From VXYL01 sp965116935 (GTDB taxonomy: Bacteria > Pseudomonadota > Gammaproteobacteria > Pseudomonadales > Azotimanducaceae), in NCBI GenBank assembly GCA_965116935.1, contig OZ220737.1, positions 3,534,001-3,598,000 on the forward strand: DNA of 64,000 nt, read 5' to 3'. A program made the position numbers and the translations under genes. Below, one piece after another: positions 15,675-24,152 of this stretch; position 1 is the stretch's first letter; each line of letters opens with the position of its first letter. The notes beneath the pieces are model-generated. The model was given only the letters and a program-made list of their open reading frames with translations, had not been told where the DNA came from and ran no database searches.

Positions 15675-18554
15675 CTAGAAGCGCAGGGCGGCGCGTAGTT
15701 CTGCTATGGCGCCGCTGCCGCGGTAGTGGTCTTCGCCGTGGCCGGTGGCGAACTCTAGGTTGAGTCGGTCGGGTGCGTTCGGGATGCTGAGGTCGTAGCG
15801 GATTCCTAGCATCGTGCGACTGCGTTGGGGGGAAATGTCCCACTCCGCGAACGGTGTCATCGAGCCCGGTTGCCGCATGGCTGCCAAGCTGTGACCGATG
15901 CGTGCCGACATGCCCCAGTCGTTTCCACCTTGCAAAGCACCGAGGCCCGGCTGGTGAGATTCGAGGGTGGCGGAGCTCCCCGTGGCTCCCATACCGGTGC
16001 CCGAGTGGGCGGACACCGACAACGACATGCCGGTGCCGTCTCGGGCCGGACGCACTGTGGCCGTCAGGCTGAGGCCATTCTCCTCGTAGTCTTCGGCTGC
16101 GTGCATGGCGAGAAGCCTTGCCTTTGCCTCGAGGCTCAGGCGGCCGGAGTCGAAGCGCACGCCACCGATCAACTCGCCGCCGGCGCCAGTCTCGCCGTCA
16201 CCGCTGTCGTGACGCGCTGCCACCTCGCCGAACCAGGCGAGGCTGCCGCCGTCTTGCAGCGCGACCAGGCGCGCCGCTTCCATGCCGGCGCGCTGGCGGG
16301 CGACGCCCACTTCAAGGCCGTTGATGATGCCGATGCCGCCGTCGGTTTGGAGTTCAAGGACACTTGTGTCGCCCAAGATCGAGACGTCCCAAGCATCGGC
16401 GGAGGCGACGCTGCGGCGTCCGCCTACGCTCAACATCCACATGGACAGATCAGCCGATCCGCGCTGTGTGGTGGTGCTGCGGATTTGCGTGACATCGCCC
16501 CAGCCGGCACCGACGATGGCCCACACTTCGGAGTCCTCACTGGGCGAACCATGCAGGTAAGGGAAGACGCTCGTGAGTTCCGTGTCGAGGCTGCCGGTGC
16601 CGCTCGCGCCGCGGCCCGCGAATTCGTAGTCGGCTTCGCCGGAACTCGACGACACCGCGAACCCGGCCATCCAGCGCTCGCCGAAATCGGCATCGGCGCC
16701 GAAATAGACGCTGCTCACGCCGCCGTCGTAGGCACTGGCCTCGAAGGATTGGCGATCGACATGGCCCCAGAAGGTCCACTCGGCCGGGGGCTCCCATTTC
16801 ACGTCGGCTGCGGCTGCCCGGTGCATCCCGAATCCGGCGTCATAGCCAGCTTTGTGCCAATCGTCGGCGAAGGAAGTGCCGACGGAACCAGGACCGAAGC
16901 GAGATGCGTGGTGCGAGAAACCCCAGTGGTCATGCACGCCGATGCGCTGCCCCTGCCACGTGCTCTGGCCTGCGACCGGCTTGGCGTTGCCTCGCGTGGC
17001 CCGGAACCGGGCACCGATGGCGGACTGCACGCTCGACAGTGTGCTCGCGCCGATGGCGGCAAGGCTTCGTTCCGTGGCATCGGCTTCCGCCGCGTCCGTG
17101 CTGACGGTGACGCGGAAGGTTTGCAAGGCGGTTCCGGCGGTATTGTTGGCGGTGACGGTGACCGTTCCCTCGCCCTCCACGAGGGGCGAAACGGTCACTT
17201 GGCTGCCGTTTAGCGTCACGGCGAAGGCGTTGCCCTCGCCGGTGACGCTGTAGGTAAGCGCCGTGCCGGTGAATGCGCCCGACGTTTCGACCGTTTCCGA
17301 GTCGCCGCCGGTCGTAAGCGAGAGGTTGGGCAGCGAGCCCACCGCAGCGGGCACCTGGTCCTGCACCGTCACCATGAACTCTTGCATCGCACTGCCGGAG
17401 GCGTTGCTGGCAGTGACGGTCACCGTGGCATTGCCGGCGACCAGGGCCGTGAGCGCAATCGTCTGGCCAGACAGCGTGGCCGTCGCGTTTGCATCGGAGG
17501 AGGAGGCGACGGCATAGACGAGCGCGTTGCCCGTGAACGCCTCCGCGAAGTCCACTTCCGCCGTGTCGCCGACGATGAGCGTTACCGCGGCCAGTACCCC
17601 CACAGCCATCGGCGTTTGATCGCTCACCATGATCGTGAAGGTCTCGCTCACGCTGCCAGCGGAGTTGCTGGCCGTCACCGTCACCATCAACTCGCCGTGC
17701 GCCAGCGCTTCGATGTCAATCGTGGTGCTGGCGTCTCCATCGCGTGTGGCGGTGGCCGCATTGTCAGGGTCGGACACCTCCATCGAAAAGCGCAAGGCCG
17801 TGCCTGAGAACGTCTCGGCGAAGTCCACGGACGCGCGGTCGCCAACGGTGAGGTCGAGGTCGTCAAGCGGCTTGGCGACCATCGGCGGGATGTCCTGAAC
17901 GGTCGTTCGGAAGGCGAGCATCGCGCTACCGGCCGAGTTGCTGGCGGTAACAGTTATCTCGGTGGCGCCGGCCGCAAGCGCTTGCACGGCGGCCATCGTT
18001 CCGTTTGCCGTTGCCGTTGCCACGCTGTCGTCAGTGGACGTCAGCGAGTACGCGAGGTTCGTGCCGGTGAAACCTTCGCTGAAGTCCACCGACTCAGCGT
18101 CACCGACGACAAGGGTGATGTCATCGAGTTCGCCCACCGCCTGGGGCTCGCGGTCCTTCACTGTGACCGTGAACTCTGTTTCGTCGGTGCCAGCGGCGTT
18201 CAAGGCCACCACGGTGATCGTGGCGGTGCCGGGACCCACCGGAATCAAAGTGATGTCATAGCCTTCGTGTTCGAGTCGCACGACGCTTTCGTCGGACGAC
18301 TCGGCAGTGCAGTCGGTGGGGCGGTTCGAGAACACGCCGTAGAAGTTGATCGCGAGCTCCGGCTCGTCAACGAACATCATCACGTCGTCGATGGTGCCAA
18401 CCGCAACCGGCGCTTGGGCCGCAGCTACGGGAGCCGCCGTCAGCGCGGCCACGGGCACGAGCGCCAGCATGGCCCACCGGCGGAGCCATCGGAAGCTCTC
18501 GCGAGCACCGCTGGAGGCGAGATCTTCGGTCAACACGGAGCGGTCTCCTTCCAT
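15675..18554 (-). CDS. Autotransporter-type outer-membrane protein with five Ig-like repeats
   Basis: About 959 residues. A long signal region (hydrophobic LALVPVAALTAAPVAAA, then AQA) precedes a first unit and then similar units of about 90-100 residues, each with LTVGD.A.VDFAE.F.GTAL, VTASNSAGSA and ending VTVQD. They resemble cadherin/Ig-like putative adhesin repeats. Residues from about 600 to the end look like an autotransporter barrel with alternating strands, ending LRAALRF with the C-terminal Phe used by the BAM machinery. Predicted surface passenger for adhesion; partner unknown. The adjacent OmpA-family gene lies upstream in the same direction, 40 bases away. Start ATG 18554 chosen; 18572 is possible. 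Confidence 0.8.
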   Translation of the reverse strand: MEGDRSVLTEDLASSGARESFRWLRRWAMLALVPVAALTAAPVAAAQAPVAVGTIDDVMMFVDEPELAINFYGVFSNRPTDCTAESSDESVVRLEHEGYDITLIPVGPGTATITVVALNAAGTDETEFTVTVKDREPQAVGELDDITLVVGDAESVDFSEGFTGTNLAYSLTSTDDSVATATANGTMAAVQALAAGATEITVTASNSAGSAMLAFRTTVQDIPPMVAKPLDDLDLTVGDRASVDFAETFSGTALRFSMEVSDPDNAATATRDGDASTTIDIEALAHGELMVTVTASNSAGSVSETFTIMVSDQTPMAVGVLAAVTLIVGDTAEVDFAEAFTGNALVYAVASSSDANATATLSGQTIALTALVAGNATVTVTASNASGSAMQEFMVTVQDQVPAAVGSLPNLSLTTGGDSETVETSGAFTGTALTYSVTGEGNAFAVTLNGSQVTVSPLVEGEGTVTVTANNTAGTALQTFRVTVSTDAAEADATERSLAAIGASTLSSVQSAIGARFRATRGNAKPVAGQSTWQGQRIGVHDHWGFSHHASRFGPGSVGTSFADDWHKAGYDAGFGMHRAAAADVKWEPPAEWTFWGHVDRQSFEASAYDGGVSSVYFGADADFGERWMAGFAVSSSSGEADYEFAGRGASGTGSLDTELTSVFPYLHGSPSEDSEVWAIVGAGWGDVTQIRSTTTQRGSADLSMWMLSVGGRRSVASADAWDVSILGDTSVLELQTDGGIGIINGLEVGVARQRAGMEAARLVALQDGGSLAWFGEVAARHDSGDGETGAGGELIGGVRFDSGRLSLEAKARLLAMHAAEDYEENGLSLTATVRPARDGTGMSLSVSAHSGTGMGATGSSATLESHQPGLGALQGGNDWGMSARIGHSLAAMRQPGSMTPFAEWDISPQRSRTMLGIRYDLSIPNAPDRLNLEFATGHGEDHYRGSGAIAELRAALRF

Positions 18555-18594
18555 GCCGGCGTGCTGAGGCACCCGGCGAAACTCGTTGCAACTG

Positions 18595-19791
18595 TCATCG
18601 TTCGGCCGACGCCTGCAGCGTTACGGTGGTGACGCGCCGGTTCTCCTGCCGCCCTTCGGCGGTGTGGTTGTCAGCGGCGGGTTGCATTTCGCCGTGGCCG
18701 ACGGTGGTGAGTCGGGATGCATCCACACCGGCGGCGATCAGACGGTCGCGCACCGCGATAGCGCGACGTTCGGACAGCTCCTGGTTGTAGGTGGTACGCC
18801 CTTGCCAGTCGGTGTGGCCCTCGATGATCGCCCGCGCTTCGCCGTACTTGAGCAGCATGGCGATGCCCTCGCGCAGCGTCGCCTCCTGGTCGGCACGAAT
18901 GTCGGATTTGTCTACATCGAACAGCACCGTGAACGAGAGGAGGGGCTCCTCGGGCACGAGCGGGCAACCGTCCTCGCCCTCGCCGGGCGTGTCGGGGCAT
19001 TTGTCGAGGTAGTCGGGCACGCCGTCGCCGTCGCGGTCGAGCGGACAGCCGCGTTCATCCACCGCGACGCCTTCGGGGGTGTCGGGACAGGCATCGTCGG
19101 GGTCCGCAACGCCGTCGCCGTCGCTGTCGGGCGGGAATGGGCAACCCCGTTCATCCGCCGGCACGCCCGGCGGCGTGCCGGGGCAGTCGTCGTCGGCGTC
19201 GGGCACACCATCGCCGTCGCGATCCGGCGGCGGATATGGCGAGACGTCGCCAAGGAAGAGGGCAAGGCCCACTTGCGCGAAGGGGTCGAGTGGGTTGGTG
19301 CCGGATGTCTTCACGGCGCGCAGGTCCGCACGCCAAGAGACTCGCGTGCCCAGGTCGCCGAAGGCACCGAACCCGGCGAATACCTGGGTGGCGTCCTCGT
19401 CCGGCCCCCCGTTCACGGCAAACGAGGAGCGTCCGGCGCCGAACACGACATAGGGCTGCAATGCGCGTCGGGCCTTGGGCAGAGACCACAGCCCCGAAAA
19501 CCAAAGGGAATCCGCATCGCCTCGATCGGCTGACCAGGACAGATACGCCGCCTCGGCCGCCCAGTCGTCTGTGATGCCGTAGCCGACACCGAGCGCAAGG
19601 TCCGTGGAAGCGCCCAAGTCGTGCTTCCGCGGGGCCTCCTTCATCGCTACTACGGGAGATATAAACCATTGACCTGCTTCGGGATTCTCTCTGGCTTGTA
19701 GGGGCAGGCAAAGGGCTAGCGCAAGCAGCGGAAGGGGGAATGAGGACAGGCGCACAGTAACGATTCGCTCTACCAAACCAGCAATGGCCAT
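18595..19791 (-). CDS. OmpA-family outer-membrane protein with thrombospondin type-3 repeats
   Basis: About 398 residues. The N-terminus has a signal peptide (LLALALCLPLQA) and a beta-barrel-like region of about 180 residues resembling the OmpA/OprF barrel. Three calcium-binding TSP3 units then appear (DRDGDGVPDADDDCPGT, DSDGDGVADPDDACPDT, DRDGDGVPDYLDKCPDT). The C-terminal OmpA domain has the peptidoglycan-binding set IIEGHTDWQGRTTYNQELSERRA. It probably anchors the outer membrane to the wall. ATG 19791 is chosen; a GTG about 13 codons further in also gives a good signal peptide. The autotransporter follows downstream. Confidence 0.88.
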   Translation of the reverse strand: MAIAGLVERIVTVRLSSFPLPLLALALCLPLQARENPEAGQWFISPVVAMKEAPRKHDLGASTDLALGVGYGITDDWAAEAAYLSWSADRGDADSLWFSGLWSLPKARRALQPYVVFGAGRSSFAVNGGPDEDATQVFAGFGAFGDLGTRVSWRADLRAVKTSGTNPLDPFAQVGLALFLGDVSPYPPPDRDGDGVPDADDDCPGTPPGVPADERGCPFPPDSDGDGVADPDDACPDTPEGVAVDERGCPLDRDGDGVPDYLDKCPDTPGEGEDGCPLVPEEPLLSFTVLFDVDKSDIRADQEATLREGIAMLLKYGEARAIIEGHTDWQGRTTYNQELSERRAIAVRDRLIAAGVDASRLTTVGHGEMQPAADNHTAEGRQENRRVTTVTLQASAER

Positions 19792-19908
19792 TGTAGCAAT
19801 GGGCGGGCCCGGAATGGGAAGGAAGCTATGTCCTATCGGGGCCTTTTGCCACCTATTCCGTGCCAATGATGTGCCATTTGCCGCGAGCACGAACGACACA
19901 TCGCACTG

Positions 19909-20919
19909 TCAGGCGGCGGGAACTCCCGAGAGCGCCTTGACGGTGCGCTTGCAGTCGGCAATGTACTCGTCGCGTCCCGGCGCGGCGACGGGCGTTACGA
20001 GCGCCGTGGAGACGCCGGCAGTGGCGTAGTCGGCCAGGCGCGCCTGCATCTCCTCGTCGGTGCCAATCAGCGTGCGTTCTCGAATCAGGGCTTCCGGCAC
20101 CGCTTCGAGCGCCTCTTGGCGTTGCCGGTTCCCCCACAGGCGTGCCACTTCGAGACAGGCCTCCTCGAACCCGGCGCGGGCGAACATGCGGCGGTACACG
20201 GGCGCCATCGCATAGGTGAACAGCTCGCTGCGGTAGCGATCCTGCACCTCCTTGTAACTCGCCGTCTCGGTGGCGCGGAAGAAGACGACCACCTCGAAGT
20301 CGTCGAGAGATCGACCTGCCCTGTCAGCGCCGGCCTGCAGGCGGACACGCGCATGGCGCACATCCGCCGTCGTGACGAAGTTCAGAATCACGCCATCGGC
20401 GACTTCGCCAGCGAGTTCCAGCATGCGATCGTTGAGGGCCGCGAGATAGATGGGAACGCGACGCTCGGGCGGTCGCGCCAACTGTGCCCGGCGGTAGCGC
20501 CAGCGGCCGACTTCGGTGGTCACGCGTTCGCCATCGAGCAACCGATGGGTGATTTCGACGCACTCGCGGGTGAGGCCCAGGGGCGAGTCGCCCCAGGGCG
20601 TCGCGTGCCAATCCTCGACGATGATGGGCGTGCTGGTGCCGAGCCCGAGCACGAAGCCCTCATCCGTGAGCTGGTGCAAAGACGCGGCCATCATGGCCAG
20701 GAGCAGCGGATCCCGAGTCTGCATGGGCACGATGGCGGTGCCGAGGCGGCCTTGTCCCAATTGGCTGCCCGCCGCACCAAGCAGCGACGCCGCCTCCAGC
20801 GCGTTCACCTCCGCGGCCCACAGCCCGCCCCACCCTGCGTCACGGGCGCTGAGCGCAAGATCGATGTTCTCCGGCAGCGAGCGCCCGGCGGCTGCCATGT
20901 CGATGCGTAGTTTCGTCAT
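19909..20919 (-). CDS. LLM-class (luciferase-like) flavin/F420-dependent oxidoreductase
   Basis: A 336-residue TIM-barrel oxidoreductase. GWGGLWAAEVNALEAASLLG, RLGTAIVPMQTRDPLLLA, GFVLGLGTSTPIIVEDWH and RRVPIYLAALNDRMLELAGEVADGVILN are the characteristic strand-loop blocks of luciferase-like monooxygenases and of the TIGR03617 subgroup. FMN or F420 use and substrate are not readable. ATG 20919 is favoured over the longer frame to 21024, whose extra residues lack family similarity. It is a single gene, downstream of the uracil-DNA glycosylase gene on the same strand. Confidence 0.85.
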   Translation of the reverse strand: MTKLRIDMAAAGRSLPENIDLALSARDAGWGGLWAAEVNALEAASLLGAAGSQLGQGRLGTAIVPMQTRDPLLLAMMAASLHQLTDEGFVLGLGTSTPIIVEDWHATPWGDSPLGLTRECVEITHRLLDGERVTTEVGRWRYRRAQLARPPERRVPIYLAALNDRMLELAGEVADGVILNFVTTADVRHARVRLQAGADRAGRSLDDFEVVVFFRATETASYKEVQDRYRSELFTYAMAPVYRRMFARAGFEEACLEVARLWGNRQRQEALEAVPEALIRERTLIGTDEEMQARLADYATAGVSTALVTPVAAPGRDEYIADCKRTVKALSGVPAA

Positions 20920-20995
20920 GTCCGTAATGGTAACCCGGTGCGACGACCTCGCGCCCTCCGAGGGTCGCGACTTCGCGCGAAACTGGCCGGATGCG

Positions 20996-21733
20996 TTACG
21001 GAAGCGACACCCCGAGCGCGGCAAGTTGCCGTTCCATCTGCTCCACCCAGCCCTTGTTGGCCGCCGGGTTCGCCGGGCTTGGATGCAGGATGTTGTCGAT
21101 GCGAGTGCCTGGCCTCAGGGCGTCGTGGCAGCGCGCCTCGGCGTATCTGCCGATGCCGAGGACGAGGCTCGGTTCGAGGTAGTCCACGACCTTGGCCAAG
21201 GCGCGATCGCAGACGTCGTAGAGGGCCTTGCGCTCGGCCGCCGGCAGATGGTTCGGCGTTCGGTTGCGACCTGATTCCTCCAGGAATGCCAAGGGGCAGT
21301 GGTTCCAGATGAAGAAACGCCGGAAGAAGGCGTCCGGAGTGCCGAAGCGCTCCTGTGCCCAGCCCCAAACGCGCTGGCCGCTCACTTCGCTGCGTGGGCA
21401 CGCAAAGCCCTCGATGGGGCGCTTGGGGTGTTGCTCGGCCGGCGTCGTCACGCCGGCGGAAATGCCTAGCCAGTCGCGCACAAAGGCAACGTCACCGAAC
21501 GGAACGCCCGTTTGCACCATGCCCCACGGCCCAGGATTCATCCCCACCAACAGGATGTCCGCTTCGCGCCGGCAATACCGTTCGAGATACTGCCGGTGTG
21601 CGTCGAAGGCATAATCGAGCGGGTTGTACACGTGTGCCACCGGCGGCCCGAACGTGCAACGTCCGGCCTCTTCCGCCAGCGTGCGGGCGATGGCTACCGG
21701 CGGCGTCTCACCCACGTCGCGTTCAGTCGGCAA
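20996..21733 (-). CDS. SMUG1-like uracil-DNA glycosylase
   Basis: About 245 residues. LLVGMNPGPWGMVQTGVPFGD is the water-activating loop (G-M-N-P-G) of the SMUG1 branch, FFIWNHCPLAFL follows, and NILHPSPANPAANKGW is the DNA-intercalation loop with the catalytic-site His. It removes uracil and oxidised pyrimidines from DNA. The N-terminus overlaps the end of maf. TTG 21733, with GAGGGG upstream, is my start choice; GTG 21715 is the alternative, since the frame has no convincing ATG. Confidence 0.88.
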   Translation of the reverse strand: MPTERDVGETPPVAIARTLAEEAGRCTFGPPVAHVYNPLDYAFDAHRQYLERYCRREADILLVGMNPGPWGMVQTGVPFGDVAFVRDWLGISAGVTTPAEQHPKRPIEGFACPRSEVSGQRVWGWAQERFGTPDAFFRRFFIWNHCPLAFLEESGRNRTPNHLPAAERKALYDVCDRALAKVVDYLEPSLVLGIGRYAEARCHDALRPGTRIDNILHPSPANPAANKGWVEQMERQLAALGVSLP

Positions 21734-22310
21734 GCGGGTTGATCCCCTCGTTGCGGAGCAGCGCTGCGAGCCGGATGAGCGGCAGGCCGATGGCGGCGGT
21801 GGGGTCTTCGGTTTCGACGCGCTCAAACAACATCACGCCACGGCTTTCGGACTTGATGGCGCCGGCGCAGTCCAGGGGTTGATCGAGTTCCACGTAGCGG
21901 CGGATTTCGGCCGCTGAGAGGCGGCGAAACGTCGTGGTGGTGCGGTCCGTGTGGGTCTGCAACTGCCCGGTGGCGCTGTTCAGCACCGCAACACCGGTGA
22001 GGAAGTCGACCCGCTGGCCGGAGAGTTCGGCCAGTTGCCTTTCGGCGTTGGCGACGGTGCCGGGCTTGCCGAGCACCTTGCCTTCATGCACAGCCACCTG
22101 ATCCGAGCCGATCACCACAGCGCTTGGCGCCCCGTCACCGACCTTGCGCGCCTTCAGCTCCGCGAGCCGCAGCACCAGGGCCGCCGGTGACTCGCCCGGC
22201 AATGGGCTCTCGTCCACATCTGGAGATGCGCTGTCGAAGTCGATGCCGAGCCGAGCGAGGAGTTCGCGACGATAGCGGGATGAGGACGCAAGAATCAGTC
22301 GTGGTGCCAT
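21723..22310 (-). CDS. Maf-family nucleotide pyrophosphatase
   Basis: A 195-residue Maf/YceF protein: ILASSSRYRRELLARLG with the S-x-S-x-R phosphate-binding set, DESPLPGESPAALVLRLAELKA, VIGSDQVAVHEGKVLGKPG and GAIKSESRGVMLFE. The family hydrolyses nucleoside triphosphates, including modified ones; YceF-like members act on 7-methyl-GTP. Its end overlaps the glycosylase gene by 11 bases, giving a two-gene nucleotide/DNA-housekeeping unit. ATG 22310 begins exactly at the family N-terminus. Confidence 0.92.
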   Translation of the reverse strand: MAPRLILASSSRYRRELLARLGIDFDSASPDVDESPLPGESPAALVLRLAELKARKVGDGAPSAVVIGSDQVAVHEGKVLGKPGTVANAERQLAELSGQRVDFLTGVAVLNSATGQLQTHTDRTTTTFRRLSAAEIRRYVELDQPLDCAGAIKSESRGVMLFERVETEDPTAAIGLPLIRLAALLRNEGINPLAD

Positions 22311-22328
22311 GCCCGAGAGCATACGCAG

Positions 22329-22355
22329 TAGGGGCGACGCATGCGTCGCCCTTCT
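22329..22355. repeat. R4 palindrome, copy a
   Basis: TAGG followed by the perfect 20-base palindrome GGGCGACGCATGCGTCGCCC and CTTCT, between divergent maf and the aminotransferase gene. The same motif with the same flanks recurs at 23979. Confidence 0.85.
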
Positions 22356-22445
22356 TGGGGTGGCCCTCCTCACGCGCCAGGCACGGCAAGGCCGTCGCTT
22401 GGGGGGCCATCAGCATCTACAATTCACGGACGACGGAGGTGCAGC

Positions 22446-23660
22446 ATGGACAACGGGTCGAACGACGCGGCATTGCGCAAACGCGCCGCAAACGTGATTC
22501 CGGGCGGAATGTACGGCCACATGGCGATGGGCCCACGGATGCCGGCCAACTATCCGCAGTTCTTCGCCCGCGCCAAGGGCGCGCGGTTGTGGGACGTGGA
22601 CGGCAACGAGTACATCGACTACATCTGCTCCTACGGCCCGATGATCGCCGGCTACGGCAACGAGCGCATCGCGGCGCGGGCTGAGGCGCAGCGGGGCAGC
22701 ATCGACATCGGCAATGGCCCGGCCGCGAACGTGGTGGAGCTTGCCGAGCGCCTCGTCCGCACGGTGACGCACGCCCATTGGGCGGTCTTCTCCAAGAACG
22801 GCAACGACGCCACCACCACCTGCGTCATGGCAGCGAGGGCGTATCGCGGGCGCAGCAAGGTGCTGGTGGCGAAGGGCGCCTACCACGGCTCGCAGCCTTG
22901 GGCCAACCGGCGTGCTCCGGGCGCGCCCGGAACGGAGCACGATGCCTTTCCCGTGTACGACTTCAACGATGTGGCGAGCGTGGAGGCGGCCGTGCGGGAG
23001 CATTCCGGCGACATCGCCGGCATCATGGTGTCGGCCTTCCGCCACGACGCCGGTGTGCATCAGGAACTGGTGGACCCGAACTTTGCGGCCGCGGTTCGGC
23101 GCCTGTGCGACAAGGAGGACGCGGTGCTGATACTGGACGACGTGCGGGGCGGCTTCCGCCTCAGCCTCGATGCATCCTGGTCGCTGCTTGGCATCCGCCC
23201 GGACCTTTCCGCCTGGGGCAAGGCCATCGCCAACGGCGAGCCCCTCGCCGCCACGCTCGGCAGCGAGCGCTTCCGGGACGCAATGGCATCTGTGTTCGTC
23301 ACCGGCTCCTTCTGGTATCAGGCAGCGCCCATGGCGGCGGCACTGGAGACAATCGACATCCTGCACGAGGAGGACGCGCCGACACGCCTCGAAGCGTTGG
23401 GCCAACGCCTGCGCGACGGCATCGACGAGGTGGCGCGCCTGCACCAAGAGCGCATCCGCCAAAGCGGCCCACCGCAGATGCCGGCGGTAATGTTCGAAGA
23501 CGACCCCCGCTGCGAACGCGGCTTGGCGCTGTGCTCGGGCTTGATCGAACGCGGCGTGTACTTCCACCCATGGCACAACATGTTCCTGTCCCTGGCACAC
23601 ACCGAAGACGACATCGACCGCACCATCGAAGCGGTGGACGCGGCGATGGGGGAGTTGTAG
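22446..23660 (+). CDS. Class-III PLP aminotransferase, glutamate-1-semialdehyde aminomutase-like
   Basis: About 404 residues. KGARLWDVDGNEYIDYICSYGP is the fold-I class III entry motif, FSKNGNDATTTC the pyridoxal-phosphate ring region, LILDDVRGGFR holds the Asp that pairs with the cofactor nitrogen, and SAWGKAIANGEPLAA holds the Schiff-base Lys. It resembles GSA aminomutase, but the genome context gives no haem link, so another amino-group transfer is likely (these GSAM-like enzymes act on sugars and amino acids too). ATG 22446. The oxidoreductase at 24153 lies downstream in the same direction, but 490 bases of repeats separate them. Confidence 0.85.
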   Translation: MDNGSNDAALRKRAANVIPGGMYGHMAMGPRMPANYPQFFARAKGARLWDVDGNEYIDYICSYGPMIAGYGNERIAARAEAQRGSIDIGNGPAANVVELAERLVRTVTHAHWAVFSKNGNDATTTCVMAARAYRGRSKVLVAKGAYHGSQPWANRRAPGAPGTEHDAFPVYDFNDVASVEAAVREHSGDIAGIMVSAFRHDAGVHQELVDPNFAAAVRRLCDKEDAVLILDDVRGGFRLSLDASWSLLGIRPDLSAWGKAIANGEPLAATLGSERFRDAMASVFVTGSFWYQAAPMAAALETIDILHEEDAPTRLEALGQRLRDGIDEVARLHQERIRQSGPPQMPAVMFEDDPRCERGLALCSGLIERGVYFHPWHNMFLSLAHTEDDIDRTIEAVDAAMGEL

Positions 23661-23668
23661 AGGTGCAA

Positions 23669-23860
23669 CCCGGAGGGAGGGCGTCTTGCCCGCCAAGCGT
23701 GCCGAAGGCACGCATGCAGCGGAGCCGGCCAAGGCCACCGCAACATGCGTCCCAGACGATGCCAACAAAGCGCCAGTTTCAAACAACGCCACCAAACGCG
23801 AGGAAGCCTGTCGGACATAGCCCGGGCCTCTGGAGGGCGGGACGCCCTCCGTCCGGGTCC
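23669..23860. repeat. R2 intergenic element, copy c
   Basis: Begins CCCGGAGGGAGGGCGTC and ends GGGCCTCTGGAGGGCGGGAC-GCCCTCC. The interior repeats the R2a phrases CAAGCGTGCCGAAGGC and GCCAACAAAGCGCCAG, so R2a and R2c are true homologues and not just similar hairpins. Confidence 0.85.
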
Positions 23861-23932
23861 CCCGGGTCCCCTTGATGTTCTGGCGCTAGCAGCCTGTCGG
23901 ACTTGGCGGCGATGCACCCGGCTGCCGGACAG

Positions 23933-24006
23933 GGCGACGCAGGCGTCTCCCCTACAGGAAGGTGTCATGTTCCGGACCGTAGGGGCGACGCATGCGTCGC
24001 CCTTCT
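23933..24006. repeat. R4 palindrome pair, copies b and c in opposite orientation
   Basis: A diverged reversed copy (GGGCGACGCAGGCGTCTCCC, 23933-23956) faces a perfect copy at 23979-24006, so the two halves make a longer inverted repeat. Bases 24007-24152 up to the next ATG hold nothing else recognisable. Confidence 0.75.
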
Positions 24007-24152
24007 CGGTTGGCCATCCTCTAGCCCTCTACGAGCGCGGTGACAGTTGCTGGGCCACCCGGAAGGCGGCGAGCCCGGAGCGGTACCGGCTTGACGGAAC
24101 GGCCTGGGCCAAATTAGGTTGCGCGGCGTTTCCCAAAGCCGAGACCAGCCGA

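Noticed and set aside
22410..23795. Minus-strand frame opposite the aminotransferase
   Set aside because: Shadow frame with no domain; the plus-strand gene has all PLP-enzyme motifs.
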